Notes: generated by a model from the sequence alone, not told the origin. A stretch of 64,000 bases of DNA from Corynespora cassiicola (GCA_022059125.1 JAEUWY010000015.1:806001-870000), one strand, 5' to 3'; shown: positions 11,396 through 23,292, counted from the first letter of the stretch. Numbers and translations: made by a program.

Positions 11396-13059
11396 ATCGG
11401 TGAATTGGAAAGAGCGAATGAAAAAGGGACTATTTTCTCGATACAAAATCAAGGTAGATAGGGATTGTTGTAATGAGAAATTCGATTTAATTCCAAAAGA
11501 TTTTGAATGTGCAAAGGAAAATCAGAGTTCAATTCCAACCTTGCATTTGCATCCGGCTACTAGATGGGTGATGCATGCGGCGAATATTGCACCCTTGCAG
11601 TGTCGTTCACCAGGAAATTTCGGACTCCGAAAAGCGCTTACAGGCAAGGAAGCAGGGATGTTGCAATTAGACTGGGGAGGGAAAATAATAGTCTCTCCAG
11701 GTAGTGATTGCTGCGGCAACCTAGGTTTCCAATACAAAATCTTCCAATAAACCAGATGTTAACCGCAAGATAACAATACAAGCTTCTCGCAGAAATTTCA
11801 ATGACACGTTGTTCTACCTTCTATTAGAAAAAAAATTGAAGTCGTATATGTCGGAAAGAGCAGTATCGAACCGAGCTTTTTTAAAAGATGCGGCATTGCG
11901 GCACAGCTTTATCCTGCTTTTTGGTCCCACGTTTTACGCAGTCGCCAATCCTGAAATCCTACCGAAGTAATCCCATGCATAGGACCCATAAATTTTACTG
12001 AGGCACAGCTTTTCAAAGATAACAACTTGGTTGCGAAGGTTGGCCTGCATTGATCTCGCGTATTGCCGGGGGCCGCTCCCAGCGAGGAGATTGCAGACGT
12101 GCGCTTTATGCATTATGCCTGCTGTCTGGTCTTTTTTCCGACAACATCTACCTGGCGCTATGCAGCTTTCAGCCCTCCTCATTATGTGCCCTTGTAGCGA
12201 CCGCCAGCGTTACTTATGACTAAAAACCCACTGGACAGTGCAGTGGTAATCTTTCCATTATGTGTGGAAGTACCACGGCCTGAGACTGCGGCTACAATAG
12301 GCATTGCGTTGTCTGTTGCGGTGGTAACGTGTATGCTCTATTATCCTTCTCTACATTAGCGTTGTTTTAACGGGTAGGACAGTAAGAGCTTAACTGCTAA
12401 CTTTAAACGAACGATTGCTGCTTAGTTTTTAGATCTGTGTGAGTGATATTTGTAGATACTTGCTCTAGCGTTGGTTGTTTGTGCGTATAAAAGGTTAGTA
12501 TATAGGGACCTGTGATTTTCTGTCTTTTAGATTTATTTATAGTTGACATATAGGTTTAATGGGCTAATTTGTTGTATAGAGCTCCCTTTGTGGGTTTAAG
12601 CTCAGCCAAATATCGCAAAGAATCAATATTTTAAAGAAAAAATAACAAAATTGCTTGTAACATGTAAAATCTCATAAGCTGCAGATGCTATAGTTTTTAT
12701 AACAACTTTATTTTTATAGTTAAAACTTAGATTAAAAGAATAGTATTATCTAAATACATAAACTCGATAATATAATACGCTAAGAGTAAAAAAACGGCAT
12801 TAAGTTCGATTTTGCTGCTCCTTTCATCTTTATCTTATATATTCAGGGCATTTGACTCTTTATTGTAGATTATAACGAGAACAAAATTATTCGGCAACCC
12901 GAACACCATTGTGTTCTCAAATGAGAGCATCAATATTACGATCCTCTACTTGTTTGGAAGCCTACCGCGATGTGCATTCTCGTCTGGGGTCAAAACCCAA
13001 ATGAAGATGTAATCATGGAAGTGTTCCATAGAATACCAAAATCGGTTGACTCTTTAGAA
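11396..13059. other. Gene-poor stretch
   Basis: No convincing gene. 11396-11900 holds the upstream region of the receptor gene. 12360-12850 is locally AT-rich, with short motifs resembling degraded repeat DNA (for example ATAAAAGG followed by TTATTTATAGTTGACATA). I cannot assign it to an element family. Confidence 0.4.
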
Positions 13060-13410
13060 TCAGAGCTGTAATTGCTCGCCTTCTTGACCTATCTCCAAAT
13101 AGAACTTCCCGTTCTTATCACAGAACTTTCCGACGTATTTTGAGAGTTCCAACGGCGATATACTACGCCTGTGCTCCCTTGTCAAGGTCTGACTTGATCT
13201 TCGGCCATCTCGCGTTTGAGTTCTTTGCACTGAGTTTCGCAAGCTCAAAGTAATCCATCTGTTCAAGCCATTCAAAAATATTTCGAAGGAGGGAGAACCC
13301 CGAAGTTCAAACTGCACATGCTGCACTTTGGTTGCCAAAAACAAAGCCTTGAATCCTTGAACCCTTTTCCTACTACCAGCATAAGGTACATAAGTTGAAC
13401 AAAGAGTCAT
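13060..13410 (-). pseudogene. Possible gene fragment, 116-codon open frame
   Basis: An isolated open frame. Its last 32 residues (SPLELSKYVGKFCDKNGKFY then LEIGQEGEQLQL) have the look of a short beta-rich C-terminal domain found after serine hydrolase (beta-lactamase-like) domains, in which a Y-G-Y start is followed by alternating hydrophobic strands. No hydrolase catalytic motif is visible upstream, so if real it is a remnant. It may equally be a chance frame. The first 60 residues look non-conserved. Confidence 0.25.
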
Positions 13411-13648
13411 TTATGCAGAGATAAAAAGCATTTTAGACCATTCTATATCTAAACCAGCACTATTAAAGATGGGCCATATGAACAGAGTGTTAATCTTAAT
13501 AAATTAATCAGTGACACCATAAGCATGGACATTTTTCTTTCAACAAAAATTACTTGATTGACATAATCGTATCGCTATTTACACTCATTCATGTCTACTT
13601 CATCTTTTCATAGTTTTCATAATCATCGACAGCCACCAAGACTTCAAA

Positions 13649-15229
13649 CTAAGTCTCCATCGGCGCCTGAGCACGCAGACGGTAAACACCAACCGAGTGC
13701 CTAGCAATCTCGGCCGAGAAAGTACCACTGGGCTCAATGCTGCCAACCTTAACACCGATCAAAGCAGTGTGGTTGTTCTTGATGCCGTCCTCGTAGCTCG
13801 TAGCAGTGGCATTGAACCTGGTGGCGCTGTCGGCGGCAATCTCGGCAGCGGATCCGTCGAGAACCGAAGCAGCCTCTTCCTCGGACATCCGGTTGGCCCA
13901 CAGGTCGTACACGTCCCAGGTCATGCTGAGCTCCTCGGGGGCGCGGTAGGCGCCAGCCGTGGCCTCATCGAAGAAGATCTCGGTCATGGATGCATTCATG
14001 GTCATGGAGTTGTTGGCGGCGTTGAGGAGCGCGATGACGCGGTCGCCGTTGGACAGGGTGCGGGACCAGAGAGAGATCTCGCCCTGGCCGTTGTCATCGG
14101 GGTCCATCATGTAGCGCCAGATGCGCTTGGCGGCACCGGCGGACTTGTCCTGGTTTAGGGCGATGATGGCTGGGTTGGAGTAGATGGCCAGGTTGGCGGG
14201 GGAGAGGGTGCCGACGTTGGTGCCGATGAGGAGGGGCGAGGAGTTAATGGCCCACATGGAGAAGTGAACAACGTACTCCTCGTCGGTCTGGCCGCCGTTG
14301 CCGACCTCCAACATGTCCATGTCGTTGAAGTAGCCGGACATGGTGCGCGAGGTGATGGCGGGCATCTTGTTGAGGATGTTCATGACGGAGCAGTGGAATC
14401 CGGGCCAGGGGCAACCAACCGCCTCGGTGCAGGGGCAGCGGTCGTCAGCGCGGTTGAAAGAGTCGTAAATGTCACCAGACATGCGACCACTGTTGGCGAT
14501 GGTGTAGGCCCAGTCGTAAGGGTCATCGTTACCCCAGTTACACATGGCATAGACCATGGGGTGACCAGTGGAGTTCAGCGCATCGGACATGACCTTGTAG
14601 CGGTTGAACGAGATCTGAGGAGTGCCGGACTGGCCCTGGTTGAAGCAGTTGTCGTACTTGAGGTAATCGACGCCCCAGCTTGCCCAAAGGTCGGCATCAT
14701 TTTGCTCGTAGCCAAGAGAACCAGGGAAGCGTCCGCAGGTGAAAACACCAGCAGAGGAGTACATTCCGAATTTGAAGCCGAGATCGTGGATCTGGTCAAC
14801 AATGGCCTTCATGCCGCTGGGGAACTTGATAGCTGTATGGAATTAGAGGCAGGTTCTCAAAAACTACAGATGTGAAGTCTTACGGTCTTCAACGAGGAAA
14901 CCGCTCTCGTTCCTGCCAATTGACCAGCAGTCGTCCAAGACGATGTAGTCATAGCCAGAGTCCCTCAAGCCATAGTCAATCATGTCTTGAGCGGTAGTGA
15001 GCAAAAGACTCTCGTTGACATCGCAGTGGAAAGCGTTCCAGTTGTTCCAGCCCATCTGAGGCACCAGATTGAGGCCATTGTAGCTAGAAGCTCCAGGGAT
15101 GATGTACTTGGGAGTACCGGTAGAGTTGTCGAGCTGCCGGCGGTGGTGGTCGACGTGCGTGTAGGCAGAGGCCTCGCCGAGCAGGACGCTGGCAGCTGCC
15201 ACAAGCTGGATGAGAGCCGATTGAACCAT
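13649..15229 (-). CDS. Secreted alpha-galactosidase, GH27
   Basis: Two exons (15229-14884 and 14832-13649, GTAAGA donor, CAG acceptor) give 509 residues. A signal peptide (MVQSALIQLVAAASVLLGEA) leads to an HHRRQ site suited to Kex2-type processing. The GH27 fold is clear: PQMGWNNWNAFHCDVNE, DYIVLDDCW, KFPSGMKAIVDQIHDLGFKF, GMYSSAG, then YLKYDNC with the catalytic nucleophile Asp and GRMSGDIYDSF with the acid/base Asp. FNDMDMLEVGNGG is the conserved loop before the C-terminal beta domain. The enzyme hydrolyses terminal alpha-1,6-galactose from melibiose, raffinose-type sugars and galactomannan outside the cell. The next gene to the right on the same strand is another secreted glycosidase, suggesting a small degradation pair. 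Confidence 0.95.
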
Positions 15230-16211
15230 TTTGGAGCTCGAGAAGTGCTCAATGAAGCTGTTGTCGATCTTGGAGCTCGTTGTCCTGGATGCCTTCTTCT
15301 CCAGCGGGGTACTCGCCCGTCTTATACAGCGGCATGACGACGTCTAACTTCCCTGATTCTGCCTAAGTCTGGATGAACTCCGCATGTCCTCCGCTGCCTC
15401 CGCTTCCGAAGGCACCTGATGCAAAGATTTCCTGGTCAAGAAGACTGCCCGCAGCATCGTCATGATTCTTGTGGCTTGCAGAAAAACGGTCCGAGAATCG
15501 TCGCGAGACTAAGGGACATTGCGGGGATCGTGCGGGGAGAGAACCCGGCCATTGGACTTGTCCCATCTCAAAAGGGCCGGTCCCACGCCTGTCACTGGCT
15601 TAGCTCCCCAGTTATTGGAGACGCCAATTGTTGAGGCTGGAGAACCTTCCAGTTAGTGGTGCTCCAGAAGCTCGTCCTCGCTTGGCTGCTGGGTAGTCGT
15701 GGTGATCTTGAGATAATTGTTTCCCGCTAAACCATATACAGAAGGATACCCTACACGCTAGCCTCTTTTGCACATGATTCCGCCTCCGAATGAGGCTCTG
15801 CTAGTCGTTCACTGGGAAGAACTTCGGAAGCCGACGAGGTGCAGATCCGAATTTCTATCGGAGTCTGGAAGTAAGTAGCCTATGCGGCTCAAGCAGTCAT
15901 TGGCTGCTTGGTGTGCCTGGCAGACAAAACTTTCACTAGAAGCCTGGGCGGTGATCAGGATACTTGCGGATTGCCTGACTTGAGGACGAATGAGTCTTTT
16001 CATCATATGCGGTGGAGTGATGGGATGATAGTGGAATGATGATATATGCAGAACCACCTACTCGATGCGTTTCAATGCTGCGTCTTGTTGGACGCCCGTA
16101 GCTGCAATGTACGTCTCTCTACATTTTGGTTGTTCTACTTAGCGCGCCCTCATCATCTGCAAACGTTCGGGAAGTAAACAGGAATGTTATCCTTGGCCAT
16201 ATCACTCACTA
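15230..16211. other. Intergenic, promoter side of the alpha-galactosidase
   Basis: About 980 bp without a recognisable gene, containing the alpha-galactosidase promoter. Around 15515-15545 there are GC-rich strings such as GCGGGG that could bind a CreA-type repressor, but this is only suggestive. Confidence 0.35.
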
Positions 16212-18299
16212 TTACATTGCGCGCGTGAAATTCTCAATTTCAACATCCCATGCTGGAGGAAACACTGGACGTTCGAATCCATCCCATCCTCCTGCCATCA
16301 TGCCAATTGCCAGGAGAAGGCCCGCGCTTGCTGGAAAATATGGAGTGGGGACTCTGGTGCCTCCTACGGGCATGCCGACCGCATCGAACTGGTTATTGGG
16401 GTCTAGTAGCCAATGCAAAGCCATTTCTGCATCTCCCAAGCGAGCCTCTGTCATGGCAAGGAGGGGAAAGTCCCATCCGTAGGAGAAAGGGAAGTTCCAA
16501 GACTCATGAACCTTGTCTATAGTTTTGTTGAAAGTGGTCAGATTAAGGCGCTCGTCAGGCGGAAGCCACCCGTAAATGCCAAGCAGTCCCGGATGGTCCT
16601 CAGCATACTCCGGTGTGGTCCACATGTCTTTAATGCCCTCGTACGTGACATACACATCATCCTCTGTCGGAAAGGCTGCCAGATTCTCCTTAATGGACCG
16701 ATAACTTGGGGGGATGGGCTTCCCTTGTCTTGCCTGCCATTTTTCTGCAACGTCTAGGCCAAAGCGCCAGTATGCTAGCTCGAAGGTGGGGTTGATGGTC
16801 TGGTTAGGATTGGTGTTCTCCGAGACCGGGTACATTGGTGGGCCGAGGTCGAATACCTTTGTGGTCTCGTTAAACCACGCATAGCTGACCATCCAGTCTG
16901 CAACTGCAGTGAGTATTCGATCCCACTTCTTCAGTGTCTTGTTCGTGGGGAAGCTCCTATACTCCATTTCAGCAAAGTACATTGGATGAGGCTGTTGCCA
17001 GATGAGAAGGCTGTTTATCTCTCCCGGAGCAGAGCGTCCCGTGGGGTCACTCATTTTGCCGATGCGGGCACCCTGGTATCCTTGGCCCTGGGCGCGCTCA
17101 AAACTGGTCGGTAAGAATCGCTCGTACACGCCCGCACTGCGGTCGTAAAGAGGCCATTTATTCCAAAACATCCAGTGTGCAAGGTGCCAGAATACCATTT
17201 CCATGTGGAACTTGCCATACCATCCGTTGTTGACGAGGCCAGATTCTTGAGCCGGATCTTTGCCAGCTCCATTGACGGCGAGGAGATACTGCGACAGGAC
17301 AATTCTTCGTTGGAGTTCCTTAGCCGAGGCATTGGCCTGAGGAAGAGAAATGAAAGCTCCAGAAGACCAATACTCGTTCCACCAGTCCACTGCCTCTTCT
17401 TTTACATTTCCAAAAGTTCCCGCATGTTTGACCGGGCCAGGCGAAAAGGTCGCAGTAAAGCTGAGAGTGTCCTCGCCTGTCTGAGGATGAAGAATGTACC
17501 GGTGTGCTGTATTGTCTGGCCGCTCAATGCTCGCCTTGGATTCCCACACAATGTCAACAATATATGCTGTCGCGTCTAGCGTGTGCTGAATAACCACGCC
17601 TGAGTGGCCCTTTCGCAAAGTTGTCGTGTGGTTCGCCGTGGCGTTGAAAAGCCCCACAAAAGGCGCATCGAACTTGTTCCTACCACTAGCGTAGGGAAAA
17701 TCGAAGAAGACGCCCAAACCTCCACTCTTCACCAGGTCGGATGTAATCTTGACAGCAACAGTGTCCGATTCTGAGCTTGCCGTCGTCTGGACTTTTACTT
17801 GGCTTCCGTTCAGAGAGAATGATGAATGTATTGATCCTTCCCACAAGTCCACGAGCTGTGACTTGCCATGCAAAGACTCTTCAGTGACGTTCAGTCCACC
17901 AAACCAGAGGCCAATTCTCCCTAAATTTATGCGATGTGGATTTGCAATCATCCATTGGCTAATGTCTTTTTGCATGGGATTCGGCTGGGCATAGTTGACG
18001 AGTCGGTCGTGAGTCCACCAATCGACGCCGGTATAGTCGGTCACTTCTGTCTGGTTAGGAGTAGAGGGTAAAGATGAGTTGTGCCAGCCCCATGAAGACA
18101 ATGTGTTGTGCGGAAGGAAGGTCTGTAGGCCGGTGATGTCTGCTCCAAAGGCAAAATTTCCGTTGCCAACCTGTACAGGGCTATATGGATGGGACTGGTT
18201 TAGTCTGATATTGAACTGTCGTACGATGGCCTCGCGATCGATTTTGCCGTCGACAAGTGATGTAAGAGCAAAGAGGAGCGAAAAGACATTCCGCAGCAT
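16212..18299 (-). CDS. Secreted six-hairpin (alpha/alpha)6 glycosidase, family not certain
   Basis: A single-exon gene of 695 residues starting with a signal peptide (MLRNVFSLLFALTSLVDG). An N-terminal beta-sandwich (about residues 25-300) has many N-glycosylation sequons. A catalytic (alpha/alpha)6 barrel follows, with GLVNNGWYGKFHMEMVFWHL, ARIGKMSDPTGRSAPGEIN, LLIWQQPHPMYFAEMEYR and AMHWLL-like segments near the end. This layout and the WYGKFH-EM pattern are typical of six-hairpin glycosidases related to GH65-like enzymes, which act on glycosidic linkages of oligosaccharides. Substrate cannot be predicted. Acidic residues in the HMEM and AEMEYR segments are candidate catalytic residues. It lies upstream of, and on the same strand as, the GH27 gene, and shares a 503-bp divergent promoter region with the helicase gene. 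Confidence 0.8.
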   Translation of the reverse strand: MLRNVFSLLFALTSLVDGKIDREAIVRQFNIRLNQSHPYSPVQVGNGNFAFGADITGLQTFLPHNTLSSWGWHNSSLPSTPNQTEVTDYTGVDWWTHDRLVNYAQPNPMQKDISQWMIANPHRINLGRIGLWFGGLNVTEESLHGKSQLVDLWEGSIHSSFSLNGSQVKVQTTASSESDTVAVKITSDLVKSGGLGVFFDFPYASGRNKFDAPFVGLFNATANHTTTLRKGHSGVVIQHTLDATAYIVDIVWESKASIERPDNTAHRYILHPQTGEDTLSFTATFSPGPVKHAGTFGNVKEEAVDWWNEYWSSGAFISLPQANASAKELQRRIVLSQYLLAVNGAGKDPAQESGLVNNGWYGKFHMEMVFWHLAHWMFWNKWPLYDRSAGVYERFLPTSFERAQGQGYQGARIGKMSDPTGRSAPGEINSLLIWQQPHPMYFAEMEYRSFPTNKTLKKWDRILTAVADWMVSYAWFNETTKVFDLGPPMYPVSENTNPNQTINPTFELAYWRFGLDVAEKWQARQGKPIPPSYRSIKENLAAFPTEDDVYVTYEGIKDMWTTPEYAEDHPGLLGIYGWLPPDERLNLTTFNKTIDKVHESWNFPFSYGWDFPLLAMTEARLGDAEMALHWLLDPNNQFDAVGMPVGGTRVPTPYFPASAGLLLAIGMMAGGWDGFERPVFPPAWDVEIENFTRAM

Positions 18300-18802
18300 G
18301 GTGGCATTTGTAGGCTATGGAAGTGGGCCCTGCATCCATTTTAACAGCATACCGGACTAAATTGGCCATTCTTGTGCCGGCCCTTCCATTGATCTGCTCT
18401 CTGCGATGGATAAATTCCCGGTTGATGAGAGTTTAGTTTCGCGGGGTAGACGATCAAAAGGCCCGCGGAGGTGGGGCCGGGGTAATGGGTCCCGAAATTC
18501 ATCATGGCATCGCTGACTGATCAGGTACGGGGGAGATGCGATCGTCTTGTGCATCATGTCGTCAGAAGCATGACCAAGCGGGTGCAATAGACAGCCCGGT
18601 CACTGTAAAGAGCCGACCCTAGAGATTTCGGTCCCTGACAGGACGTCTTGCCAGATACGGTTAGCGTGTATCCTTATCGATAAAGATTTTCGCATCGCAA
18701 AAAGTTCGCAACACGACTTTGAGACGTCCAACAACTTCGAGGAAGCACTCGGGGTGTACACCCTTTGAAGATTAAGTACATTACCCGCAATAGCTCTCAG
18801 AA
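18300..18802. promoter_or_regulatory. Divergent promoter region, glycosidase / DEAH helicase
   Basis: 503 bp between two start codons that face away from each other, so both promoters must lie here. No canonical TATA box stands out. The region has several GATCGT/CGATCG-like strings but no clear operator. Confidence 0.5.
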
Positions 18803-21398
18803 ATGGATTTTAGCAAAGGGAAAAAGCGAAAGCGAGATGCTGTACCGGCCGACGTCAGGAAGGGTGCTGGCAAACTGATGAAGTTTGATGACGACGAGAA
18901 TGTCAAAGTCGAAGCACCGGCGAAAACTCAAGATGTTGCCCCCAAGAGGCCGCAGACGACAGATATGCGAAAAGGAGCCGGGAAGCTCATGAAATTTGAG
19001 GAAAAGGAAGCACCAAAGGAAGTGGCTACAATGGCCCCCGACAGTGACGCACCGAAATCAAAATCGAAACCAAAGCCCAAGGAAGAGAGGAAAAATGGCA
19101 CTGAAACCAGGGAAACTACAAGCCACCGCAAATCCGGATCAAAACAAGAGCCTAGGAATGCTACAAAACCGCCTTCACGTAGTGACAAGCCGGTCGCCAT
19201 CCCTCAACATCTGCTGCGAAAGCGTGACGAACTGCTGCCCATCCGCAAAGCACTTCCAATATGGCCCCATGCCGAATCCATCAGGGGCGCCCTACGAAAA
19301 AACAACATTCTCGTCCTGACCGGAGAAACTGGTTCCGGAAAATCAACCCAGGTCCCCCAATTTCTAGCTTCCGAGCCCTGGTGCAACAAGGCCATCGCCA
19401 TCACACAGCCCCGAAGGGTCGCAGCTATTTCGCTGGCACGCCGTGTCTCTGAGGAAATGGGTAGCTTTCTCGGAAATCAGAGCCCGGCGTCCAAGGTCGG
19501 TTACAGCGTGCGTTTTGACAATGCGGCCGGGCCCAATACAAAGATCAAGTTCCTGACCGAGGGTATGCTGTTGCAGGAAATGCTGCGGGATCCGGATCTC
19601 AACCAGTACAGTGCCGTGGTGGTGGATGAGGTTCATGAGAGGAGCGTTAATGTTGATTTGATCCTGGGTTTCTTGAGGAATTTGGTCTCGAAAGTTGAGA
19701 AGGGGAAGAGGAGGAACAGTCCGCTCAAGGTAGTGGTCATGAGTGCCACGGCAGATGTAGAGGGCCTTGTCAACTTTTTTGGCGAGGGCCTGGAATTGGT
19801 TCAGACGTCACAGAGTGAAAAGAAGGAGGATAGAAAGGCAGGGAAGGAAAAGAACGGCAACGAGGAGACTTCTTCCAAGACGAATATCATGGACCAGATC
19901 TCGACATGCTACGTCGAGGGACGCCAGTTCCCCGTCAAAACGGTATACCTTCCCCAGCCTACTCAGGATTGGGTCGAGACGGCACTGAAGCTCATCTTCC
20001 AAATCCATTATAAGGAACCGCTGCCAGGCGATATTCTTGTCTTTTTGACAGGTCAGGACACCATCGAAGGCCTTGAGAAGCTAATCAAAGACTATGCCGA
20101 AGGTATGGACAGGGATGTGCCCAAGGTAAGTTCGTCAATATCTATGAAATATCCACCTTCCATATTCCTCTTTTGCACGACCACAACAATTGCTTTCATA
20201 TAACCGACGACTAACTTTCTCACAGCTCCTCCCCCTTCCTCTCTTCGCCGCCCTCCCCCAACACGCCCAACAACTCATCTTCAATCCGACCCCGCCACGG
20301 ACCCGCAAAGTCATCCTCGCCACCAACATTGCCGAAACCTCCGTCACCGTGCCCGGCGTACGCTTCGTCATCGACTGCGGCAAGTCCAAAGTCAAGCAAT
20401 TCCGCAACAGACTGGGCCTCGAATCACTCCTCGTAAAACCAATCTCCAAATCCGCTGCCATCCAGCGCAAAGGTCGCGCCGGCCGTGAGGCGCCCGGCCA
20501 ATGCTACAGACTGTACACCGAGGACGGGTACAAGGAGCTGGAAGAACGCACCACGCCCGAAATCTTGCGCTGCGACCTCAGCGCCGCGCTCCTCACCCTC
20601 AAGGCGCGCGGCGTCGAAGACGTCCTCTCCTTCCCCCTCTTAGACCGGCCCCCGCGCGAAGCCCTCGAGAAGGCACTCCTCCATCTCCTGCAGCTCCGCG
20701 CGCTGGACGAATCCGGCACCCTGAGCGACGTGGGGCGCAAAATCGCACAGTTCCCCCTCTCGCCCACGCTAGGCCGCGTCCTCGTCGAAGCCGCCTCGCG
20801 CGCCTGCCTCCCCGCCGTCATCGACATCATCGCCGCGCTCAGCGTCGAGAACGTGTTTCTGAACTTGGTCACCGAGGAGCGCAAGGAGGAGGCTGAGGAG
20901 GCGCGCCGCGAGCTGTTCCGCAGGGAGGGAGACCATCTCACGCTGCTCGTTACCGTGAGGCGGTACGCGGAGGAGCATGCGGATCGGCGCGCGTGGTGCG
21001 AGCGGCATTTCGTCTCGCACCGCGCCATGGGCAATGTGATGAATGTACGCAAGCAGCTCCGCCAGCAATGTGTTGCGCTCAAACTCATCCCCGCCGACGC
21101 GTTTCCGGCGGGCCAGGAGGAGGTGTCGCCTGCGCCTACCGAGGACGATGCAAAGGCCATTCTCGCGTCGTTGCTGCGCGGCTTCGTGGCCAATACGGCG
21201 AGGCTGATGCCGGATGGGAGTTACAGGACGCTCATGGGGAATCAGACGGTGGCGATTCATCCTAGCTCTGTGCTGTTTGGGCGCAAGACGGAGGCATTGG
21301 TGTTTACCGAGTTTGTGTTTACGGGGAGGGCGTGGGCGAGGGGGGTTAGTGCGGTGCAGTTGGATTGGGTGACGGAGGTTATTGACGGGATGATGTAG
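18803..21398 (+). CDS. DHR2: DEAH-box RNA helicase, DHR2/DHX33 type
   Basis: Two exons (18803-20125 and 20226-21398, GTAAGT donor, ACAG acceptor) encode 831 residues. A basic, charged N-terminal tail of about 135 residues contains the motif RKGAGKLMKF twice. The helicase core has motif I GETGSGKST, motif Ia TQPRRVAAISLA, motif II DEVH, motif III SAT, then TNIAETSVTVPGVRFVID and motif VI QRKGRAGR, followed by the winged-helix/ratchet (HA2) and OB-fold domains found in DEAH helicases. The opening IPQHLLRKRDELLPIRKALP and the length (yeast DHR2 is 735 aa) fit the nucleolar Dhr2/Prh1/DHX33 group, which acts in 18S rRNA production. An insertion rich in Lys and Glu (about residues 335-355) lies between motifs III and IV. 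Assignment to DEAH is certain; assignment to the DHR2 branch is likely. Confidence 0.9.
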
Positions 21399-21954
21399 CT
21401 GGTCGTGGGAAGGGCGGGGGAGAGGATGCCGGAAGGAGATTCAGATAGATGGAAAGTGTTTTGTGGTAGAGATGTCGAGCCACCAAACGGAGATATTTGG
21501 TCAATCGGAAATGAAGGGAAAATAATGATTTTTTGGACGAACAAGCGTCTATACCTGTTTTTGACCCATAATCTAGTGTAAATATCACATGGGACAACTT
21601 AAACGAGTTACATCGACAACATACACTACATTCAAACTCTCCAAATACCCTCACATTGTCAAAAAATGGCAGAGCCAAAAGACTCGACAGAAAACGCGTC
21701 CATTATCAACTTTGCCGGTCAAGACTTAATGTCTGCATTTGCTTCCTCCTTAACCGGAAGGATGGGAATGATAACGATCAAAGCTGAAATGGTGCTGACT
21801 TGGCAAGGAAAGAAAAGTATGAATCTCGCTCAAATATCGCCCAGAACATACAACCAAGCCCTCTATATTCATTCAGCAATCGCCCAGCGGCCCAGATTCT
21901 TACATTGGTTCTTAAAACCACCCCTAGATTTCCACCCCTCCATCTTTCCTCGTC
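21399..21954. other. Convergent 3' regions of helicase and CaM kinase genes
   Basis: 556 bp between two converging stop codons. The open frame from 21666 overlaps the end of the kinase gene in antisense and has no recognisable features. Nothing else is seen. Confidence 0.4.
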
Positions 21955-23292
21955 TCACCTCCTACTCCACATGCCCTGTTGTGTCTCGCGAATCCTGCGC
22001 TCCTGCTCGCGAATCATCTCTTCAGTCTGACCGTGTCCGTTTCCGCGACTGTCAATCTCCATGGGATCCTCATCTTCTGCTGGTTGCGGGACGTTCAACG
22101 GTGGGGCACCTCGCCTGGGCTCGTTCGACTTGACACCATCCATCATTCCAGCTGCACCACCCGCGCGAAGCTGGTTGATGGCACGAATAGTATCAATAGC
22201 GGCGTGCAGAGTGCGCCTTGCGTTGAAATTCTTCTTGACGGTAGGCAGCAAGTCCTCCTCACCCTCAGCCGAGGTCTTGCCGAGATCGGCGATCCAGGGA
22301 TGCGAGAGAGCTTCGTGGGCGGTCATGCGAGCGGCGGGATCGATGGTCAGACAGCGGCGAATGAACTCGCGCGCCGTGAGCGAGACGCCGCGCCAATATT
22401 CGAGCGGCGTAAACGAGTAGTCGGCGATGAGGATGGCCTGCATCTCTTCCAGGTTGGAATCGCGATCGAAGGGAGTATAACCGCAGAGCAAAAAATATGT
22501 GATGACACCAATGGCCCATACATCGCTGTTTGAGTGTCAGCACGATCCGTGATCTGGGAGGCAAAAATCTTACACTGGTTTTCCGTGACCGGTTTTCCTG
22601 AAAATTTCCGGGGCCATGTAGCCTGGGGTTCCACATGTCGTTGTCAAGACGTGGAACTGCTCCTCGTCCATGATTCGAGAAAGACCAAAGTCGGCAATCA
22701 ACAGGTCTGCATTGTCCTCGGGGGTCCTGAACAACAGGTTCTCCGGCTTGAGATCGCGATGCACAATGCCGTGGTCATGTAGATAGGCAACGGCAGACAG
22801 GGTGGCTCGAATCAGGTCGGCAGCGTCCGACTCGTAGTAGTTGCCTTTGCGGCAGATGCGGTCGAATAGTTCCCCACCAAGGGCAAGATCGGTGACGAGG
22901 TAAACTGACATGTACGTTAATGCAAAGTCACATGGCAGAAATTCTGCTCGTACGGTTGTTCATGGTCTCGAAGTAGTCAACCAGGGTCAGGATGTTCCTG
23001 TGGCCCATGGAAACCCTCTTGAGGACGGCAATCTCATTTCTGACCTGTCATTGCACGTTAGCCCCGAACATGGCGGGGGCTGTCAGGGGCGGCTGACCAT
23101 GTGCTCTCGGCCGGCCATCAGCCTCTTGTTGATGACCTTGGCGGCATAGTATCGCCCCGTGTCGATGTGGACACACTCTTTGACGACCGAGTAGCTGCCT
23201 GCGCCCAGCGTCTTGCCCGTCTTGTATCTACAAGGCTGGATTTGTGCTTGGGGCTGGGGCGTGTGCGCGCCGGAACCACCGTTGGATGCCAT
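21955..23292 (-). CDS. Ca2+/calmodulin-dependent protein kinase I (CMK1/CmkA type)
   Basis: Four exons (23292-23098, 23044-22954, 22904-22574, 22525-21955) close to 395 residues. Kinase subdomains are complete: LGAGSYSVV glycine loop, AAKVI lysine, HRDLKPEN catalytic loop, ADFGLS, the activation loop TTTCGTPGYMAPE with a CaMKK-type threonine, and DVWAIGVITYFLLCGYTPF. After the kinase domain (ends near SHPWIA, about residue 290) a basic stretch VKKNFNARRTLHAAIDTIRA is the predicted autoinhibitory and calmodulin-binding helix, and the acidic/Glu-rich tail ends the protein. Length matches fungal CmkA proteins. The first intron has an unusual GTCAGC donor, and exon 2 also begins with GTCAG, so the junction is ambiguous by repeat but only one choice keeps GT-AG. 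Acts in calcium signalling. Confidence 0.92.

Noticed and set aside
11396..11452. Longer N terminus for the Pth11-like receptor
   Set aside because: The extension starts at TTG and adds no conserved sequence.
11855..11890. tRNA-like GGTTCGAT string on the minus strand
   Set aside because: The flanking bases do not form a T-arm stem or an acceptor stem.
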